This document shows positions 58,278-64,000 of a stretch of 64,000 bases of DNA, piece after piece. The first letter of the stretch is position 1. Each line of letters starts with the position of its first letter. Source of the stretch: Rhyzopertha dominica (lineage: Eukaryota; Arthropoda; Insecta; Coleoptera; Bostrichidae); contig QCXZ01000042.1 of the NCBI GenBank assembly GCA_025024175.1, positions 6,713,501 through 6,777,500 of the forward strand. Direction: 5' to 3'. The notes under the pieces were generated by a model. The model searched no databases. It saw only the letters and a list, made by a program, of their open reading frames with translations, and was not told the DNA's origin. A program made the translations under genes and the position numbers.

Positions 58278-60379
58278 TACAAAAACAAAAGATACTGATA
58301 CAATTAGTAAAATAATGAAACTAACAATTTGTCTAATATAAGGAATAAATGGCACTTTAAGCGCCAAAGATCTCTGATCTCAAATCTTTGTATTAAGCGG
58401 TGAGAAACACGCTTGAATTTATTTTCGCGCACGTTAGATTTTGCGACAACTCTCAAGGTATTCATTTAAATTATGTGGAGTAAAAGATTATAATGTGTGC
58501 ATGAATGCTTAATTGGTAATCGTAACTAACGTATTTAAGTTGATTGATAAGGATTAATACTGTATCCGTCTAAATAGTTTTCCAATTAACGCATTGTACA
58601 TGACCATTTTTTATAAGCTAGAATGGGTATATTAAACTATATCCTTAAAAGATAGATATATGGCCGCCCGAACTTTTTTTTCAACCAATTTACGCAAAAC
58701 CGTGATAAGCTATATACCTAAACCTTCCTCATGAATCACTCGTTCAGTAGTTTTTGAGTTCATCGCGAACAGACGGATAGACGTGGCAGATACCAAGAAT
58801 CATTCNCTGATCTTTGTTAGCCCCTTNTTTTAGGATTATTGCACAAATCAAATTCAACANGCCTGCTAACAAAATTTCAATTTTGTGTCAAATGTAGGTA
58901 CTCATATTGGTTGTAGAAACCGCAAAATTTAAAGTAGATTTTAAATTACTCTATTATAAAGTTGGCATGCCAAATAGAGGCTAGAAAACGCTCTCTGGGG
59001 CGAAGCCAGGCGTGTGACGTAAAACTTTTTACTGGATTCATTTAAATGTTGCTAACTATTTTGGGGTCTTCTTTCCCTAAGCTGTATAAACACCTAATTA
59101 TTATTAGGAGTAAAATATAAAGTCTGTTGACTTCAGGCTGCTTTACAATTATCATCTTCTAATGATGTAAAGTATGAAAAAATAGTAAAAATGTCGAAAT
59201 CTCGCACCATAATAATTCATGCCTTTATTACACTCTATGACTTGCAACGTACTTTAGTTTGACAAAACATTACAGGAAATGAATACTTCACACCGGTTAT
59301 TCCATTTGTGAGTATAGTTACAACACATTCCAGCAATTCCTAATTCGTAATAATCAAGCTTATGATTAATGCCAACATTAATTGTTTGGATTCTGATTGC
59401 TTGAGTTAATTGCTCCGTGTTTTTGCCGGTTATTACATTGTTTCGAATCGAATTGCTTTCGATTGGTGGCTCATTACCTCAAGAAAACAAACACGCATCA
59501 AGTGGAAACGATCCTTCCTCTAAGGTCGTTACATTCTAGTTAGATTACAGGTTTAGCGCTCGGTAATGTGTCTAGGGCTAGCCGATAATGGTCAGTTCGA
59601 AGAGAAATAGCTATGCCTATAAAAATTGTTTTATGCTGGATGCGCGCTTATGAATACATCAAAAGGAACGAGTTTGACATTATAGTTACGAACAATATGA
59701 AGGATTATTGCAGGCGTAGTTATGGTAAATAGGTGGGTATCCAAAAGAAAATGTTTTTTATGTATATCTGATAGTTAACTAGATACCTAGGAGTCATCAC
59801 TTCCATTAATCTTGCAATCTTTCACGTTTTGCCTTCTTAATTTTTTAATTAAACCAACTAGACATATTTTTGAGGTGCACACGTCTGATCTTTTGTTTAG
59901 GGTACATTCTCTGTATCATTATCGAGAAGAAATGCCATCTAGCAGTGCTATGGCAACACCATTTAGTATTAGAAGAGCACTGTATATACAGAGCCTTAGT
60001 AGAAGCGCTTATCGCATATATCTGATATCAACTGATCTCTATAATTGACCAATATAATAGCTAAATGAATCGTTCTAAATTGGGTACGATTCTGAGCCAA
60101 TACTTTCACTCACCAGATGACATAAATTATATCATGCGGGGTCTTTTAATAAATGAAATTCAAATTGTTAGCCAGAAACATCGAAATAGAAACTTTTAAT
60201 TATTATAATAAATTCACTTCAAGTAATGGATCAGCATTTAATTTTAAAAATGTTTGACATGCCAACAGACAAAATGATAGTTTAAAGCGGAAATTACTTT
60301 AATTAAAGTAACAACAATCAATTCGCGTTGTCTGTTGTCCTGCATACATCAGAAACACATAGTACCTATATAAAATTTC
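58278..60379. other. No gene; possible conserved non-coding block at 59320-59660
   Basis: The block at about 59320-59660 has many ATTA/TAAT and CAATTA words (TAATTCGTAATAATCAAGC, GCTTGAGTTAATTGCTCCG) plus GC-richer segments (TTAGCGCTCGGTAATGTG), unlike neighbouring decay. Dense homeodomain-like cores would suit an enhancer but also arise by chance in AT-rich DNA. A 78-codon plus frame at 59812-60048 is unassigned. Confidence 0.3.
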
Positions 60380-61150
60380 CATATCATTTTACTTTTAACT
60401 AAATAGACACGCCGAAAAATTGTAAAATTCCAGATGGTACTAAGAAAACAATTTGTACTGTTTTCAATTGTCAAAAGATACAGGTGATGTGAAAGATTGA
60501 ATGGGTAGACCGAGCTAAAAACCTTGGTGTCATTTTTTACCGTTGACCACGAATTTCGCCTATAATTTATTAAATTGAAGAATCTGTACAATTTTAAATA
60601 CTTTTTAGATGTAAGAACTAAATTAAGATTGGCAAAGAGTAGAGACCTTGATTTAACCTCTCACTGATTATTGTTTCGTGTTATATTATTTTTTTTTCAA
60701 GTCAACATCCCATCTCGTTCATGGATCATGTTACCCCTTATATAAAGCGCTTGGACTAATTAAAAATCTTATTCCAAAAATGTTGCCTTGTGTCAATATT
60801 ATACATTATATTTTAATTTCAATTCTGGTGAATCCAAGTCTTATGTGACCTGCTAACAAGGAGATCATAGCATCGTACTATAAATGTGCACAGTGTAAAT
60901 GTGTTTAGTGTACCTCAGAATTACACTCGTAAAACGAAGGTTATACTGCGTTCGTAGCTGCTAGGTTATTGAATAGGTGTATGGCCTTTTGGAATGAGTC
61001 TCCAAAAAAATATAAGGCACTGTGATATACCATGTACCACAATTTATAATATAATTTTCTTTTAGACATATATACTGGTAATTTCAATGTGTTGTAGAGC
61101 GGCGAAGGTGATGATAACGTGTCCACGTTAAAATTATTGCTTTGTCAAGA
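60380..61150 (+). pseudogene. Very decayed non-LTR RT C-terminal relic
   Basis: Plus strand: IEWVDRAKNLGVIFYR near 60500 fits the K-N-L-G-V-I-F-D block after the RT palm. Further traces (ILFRCKN, then LGLIKNLIPKML, NYTRKTKV and LLGY near 60950) follow in several frames in the order expected of the thumb. Stops are numerous. The assignment rests mainly on one block. Confidence 0.45.
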
Positions 61151-62249
61151 CTGTAAGTGAGACAGAAATGCATAAACTAATTCTCTTCAGTACGTAGTGT
61201 AGTGACACAAAAGTAAATTTTAAAAATAATCTCTACAGTTTACAAACAAAACCCCTTATCTAAATCAGTACAAGACCTAGCATATTTGAAGCTATTAAGA
61301 AATGTAGGTAGAAGTTTTCCAAACTAATGAACTGCATATATTTTATAAGCTATTAAGGTTACTGAATTATGAGGTATCGCCAACCCTACTCTCAAGTTAG
61401 ACCCGGCAACAACAAAGACCAAATAATACTGTTTTCATATTGTACGAGTATTGCTGAATTTCAACTTAGGAACTATCACTGTGATGGTTTATAGAAACTA
61501 CATTAGTCGCAACAGTGGTCGGTAACCTATCAAGCACGGATAACTCCACTAAGGATAACTATCATTGTCATCTATCATGCTACAAAAATAGCCCTCCGGC
61601 AACTTACAAGGATATGATTTTTAATTTTTTTGTTTTTTTTTGGCATCATATTCAGAGTGAAACACATATAAAGGTCATGCGATAGGAGGGCATAAGATAG
61701 GAATATTTAAAATAAGCTTTCAATGTGCTCCGAGCAGTTACAACACGGAATAAGTTAGGTGCTCAATTTTACTACTATTTCACAAGTTTTTCAACTTGAG
61801 TTTGGCTAAATTCGTTGCTAACATTCGATGTAATGAAATTGGGGGTCGCTTAACGGGAATTACTGCATTCTACCAAGCCTTACACTGCTCTTTTGCTATC
61901 AGGCAAGAACCAACATACGTTAAAATGTGTGCAGCTAGATTAGTTTCGCTTTTATTAAAGTTCGGCAGTGCAGTTTCGATCTAGTGCAGACAGCATGGCA
62001 TAGAGAACTGGTTCTTAACGTTGTATATATTTGTTCTAATTGAGCCAATGCAATGCGGTAAGTAAGTAAGGAGTAATGTTGATACGCTCCCACTACTTAA
62101 CTGACACTGCTGGTTACAATGAGGAGGAGTATTATTATTACTTTTTAATTAGACAAATGCCATTCCACTGCATTTACAGTTGTTCTTTCAGCAAATTCCG
62201 TACGTTTGGTTAAGATTACATTATAATTGCTGACGATCCATTCATGGAT
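61151..62249. other. No gene recognised
   Basis: AT-rich non-coding sequence; the frame at 61796-61984 matches nothing known to me. Confidence 0.4.
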
Positions 62250-62590
62250 GGATTAGACACCTAAGCTCCCCACACACAGATGCAAAAGACACATTGCCGC
62301 CCCCCTAGTGACTCCCATCGAACTCCAAACGTGCAACACGTGATTTTTTCACGTTTCAGCGCGAGGTCAAACGACTCCCATACATCAGAGGAAGGCTCGT
62401 CGTTTATGGCAATTCAGGAATCCTCGGGCGACCCCAGTCTCCCGTTTCCTTATCTAAATGATTTACACGTGTGCCGGGAAACAGCTCCCGTTCCCGAGTC
62501 CCGACACCCCCGTGTCCGTTTATTATTTCGTTGCTGTGGGAAAATTGCCTGCGCGCGAGGACGAAGGAATGGAGCTAATAAGACCTAACG
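62250..62590. other. GC-rich, CpG-bearing island without a recognisable gene
   Basis: About 340 bases with much higher GC than the rest of the right half, many CpG and E-box-like words (CAACACGTGATT, TTTACACGTGTGCC) and GCGCGCGAGG. An open plus frame (62280-62588, 102 codons) exists but its translation (MQKTHCRPPSDSHRTPNV and onward) shows no motif. A conserved regulatory element or an unannotated exon is possible; I favour regulatory DNA. Confidence 0.3.
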
Positions 62591-63549
62591 AAATTTGCCT
62601 AATTTAAAAGAACGGATGATTTGGTGGGTTCTGTGAGAATCAGTTCGACGGTGTATGGTTTAGCTCAATTAGTAGGTAAAAGAGTATAATGGGCATGGTG
62701 ATAATTTCATTTTTGAGAGGTGTTAAGTATTAAGAACTTGCCAATAATTTCTAGGGAAGGCTAATAAGTGAAGTGAGTTACCTCGAATAGTGAAAACCAT
62801 GTTGAAATTACAAAATCATTGCATGAGATTTGAATTTTGGATAAAAATGAGATAAAGCTTTTGCTATTTAATTTGCCTTTTTATCAGGAAGACAGTTTCA
62901 GAAATAACGAAAACGTCGACTAGTATCAATAGACTAAAAGTTATCATACGTACATTCCAGAGAAACTGAAAGAATTCAGAATCTAGATATATATATTTTG
63001 GTTAAAAGGCACAATTGTTACTTTTTTAAAGATAATCTTAATGCAGATTGGTATTTAGAATGTCTCCAAGATGATTTGTTACATGCACTGCACTAAGTTA
63101 TTTCGGAATAAGCTGGTCTATAGTATTCTACTTGTAGATCCAACAAGATAATGCATCTGCACATTTTGGTGTAGACGTACGTCGTTTGCCAATATATGGC
63201 AACAGATAATAAGGTCGTAAACTCTGTAAAGAACGATTTTTATAATGAATTTTATTTAATTTTGTATTTATACTATTTCGCTTTTCATTGTTGTTCTTAA
63301 TTCGCTTTAGTCCGTCTACTAGTGATAATAAAACATTTTTTTAATCCTTTCGTCCAATTTATTCTTGGCAAAGTTAAATGAGGGCAGTTCAACCGTCAAC
63401 TGGTCTTCTACTTAATAGTACTACTACTATTTGTTTATATAATGGAGCACAATTAGGATTAGGAGACATTTTGACCAGACTGTAACAACAGCTTTATATA
63501 TAATCAGTTTCCTTTTTTTACCCGTAGGGTGTAAAGGTATGTAGTGTCC
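62591..63549. other. No gene recognised
   Basis: AT-rich non-coding sequence leading into the 3' end of the right-edge retrotransposon relic. Confidence 0.4.
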
Positions 63550-64000
63550 CTCACTCGTTTACTGTCTTTTGTACTATTTTCTTCCCCTTAGTCCTGTCCT
63601 TTGCTATTCTTCTATCTTCGTCCCAGGTGAGGTTTCTCTTCCTCAAGGCACACTGTCATGTTCCATGTCTTCTGCGGTCTAGCTCTTCTTTTCTTTCCTT
63701 GTACTTTTGCCTCTCATACTAGTTTTGCTGGTCTTTCCTCGTTCATTCTCACCAAGTGCCCGAACCACTTTAATTTATTTTCTTCCATAGTTTGTTTAAT
63801 CGACTCCATTTCCAGTTCTTCTCTGATCCTGTCGTTTCTTATTCTGTCCATTCTAGTCACCCCTTTAACACGTCTCAAGTATTTCATCTCTGCTGCCTGC
63901 AGACTACTTAAGAGTCTATCACTTAACACCCAACTTTCACTACCATATATTGGTCTATAAATGGTCTTGTATACCGTCATTTTTGTCTTCTCACTTATTT
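63550..64000 (-). pseudogene. Non-LTR retrotransposon C-terminal region, cut by the window edge
   Basis: The minus-strand frame is open from the right edge: ISEKTKMTVYKTIYRPIYGS, then ESWVLSDRLLSSLQAAEMKY, then LRRVKGVTRMDRIRNDRIRE and LKWFGHLVRMNEERP. This is the well-known C-terminal block of an insect RT family (Y-G-S-E-x-W-V-L, then L-R-R-I-x-G-V-T-R-x-D-R). A TGA follows at 63714, where intact copies usually read through W-E-A-K. The same frame then continues EAKVQGKKRRARPQKTWN with further stops near 63620. The RT palm would lie beyond 64000. Confidence 0.85.

Noticed and set aside
1..64000. Bacterial-type features: operons, Shine-Dalgarno sites, CRISPR arrays, att sites
   Set aside because: Spliceosomal introns, animal receptor genes and insect-type transposons show this is a eukaryotic genome. 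No regularly spaced direct repeats were seen.
1..64000. Telomeric TTAGG arrays, expected if Penelope-like elements here were telomeric
   Set aside because: No tandem TTAGG or related runs were seen next to any Penelope-like piece.

Overview
The window looks like about 64 kb of an insect nuclear genome. It is AT-rich, has spliceosomal GT-AG introns and AATAAA signals, and contains single-copy animal genes (a FAM210-family gene and a Frizzled receptor). A large load of old transposable elements of insect-typical families fills the rest. A beetle or another insect with a big, repeat-rich genome would fit, but I cannot fix the order from sequence alone. Scattered N characters mark uncertain assembly positions.

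Layout. 1-5.2 kb: a three-exon minus-strand FAM210 (DUF1279) mitochondrial membrane protein gene, with a MITE-like inverted-repeat element in its second intron. 8.5-9.2 kb: the last coding exon of a minus-strand Frizzled Wnt receptor, most like Drosophila fz. No other convincing host exon is visible from 9.2 kb to the right edge, so much of the window may be fz intron or intergenic DNA; the upstream fz exons are not recognised here.

10.4-64 kb is mostly a graveyard of mobile elements. It holds a YqaJ-nuclease ORF relic, five relics of one IS630/Tc1-type transposase family (motif Y-x-D-E-T-W), Penelope-like element pieces in three places, and a DNCGxQNKN-type (DUF7869-like) transposase relic that appears to split one Penelope-like element. 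It also holds two hAT relics, a pogo/psq-type transposase relic and about eight non-LTR reverse transcriptase relics. Non-coding elements include a hAT-type MITE with a perfect 8-bp target duplication nested in a reverse transcriptase copy, two long fold-back repeats and two larger inverted-repeat elements. Nearly every element ORF is broken by stops, frameshifts or deletions.

I found no operon, CRISPR array, phage or gene cluster, and no clear new biological system. The most informative structures are the nested insertions, which give a relative insertion order, the large inverted repeats, and a few GC-richer non-coding islands that could be conserved regulatory DNA around fz.
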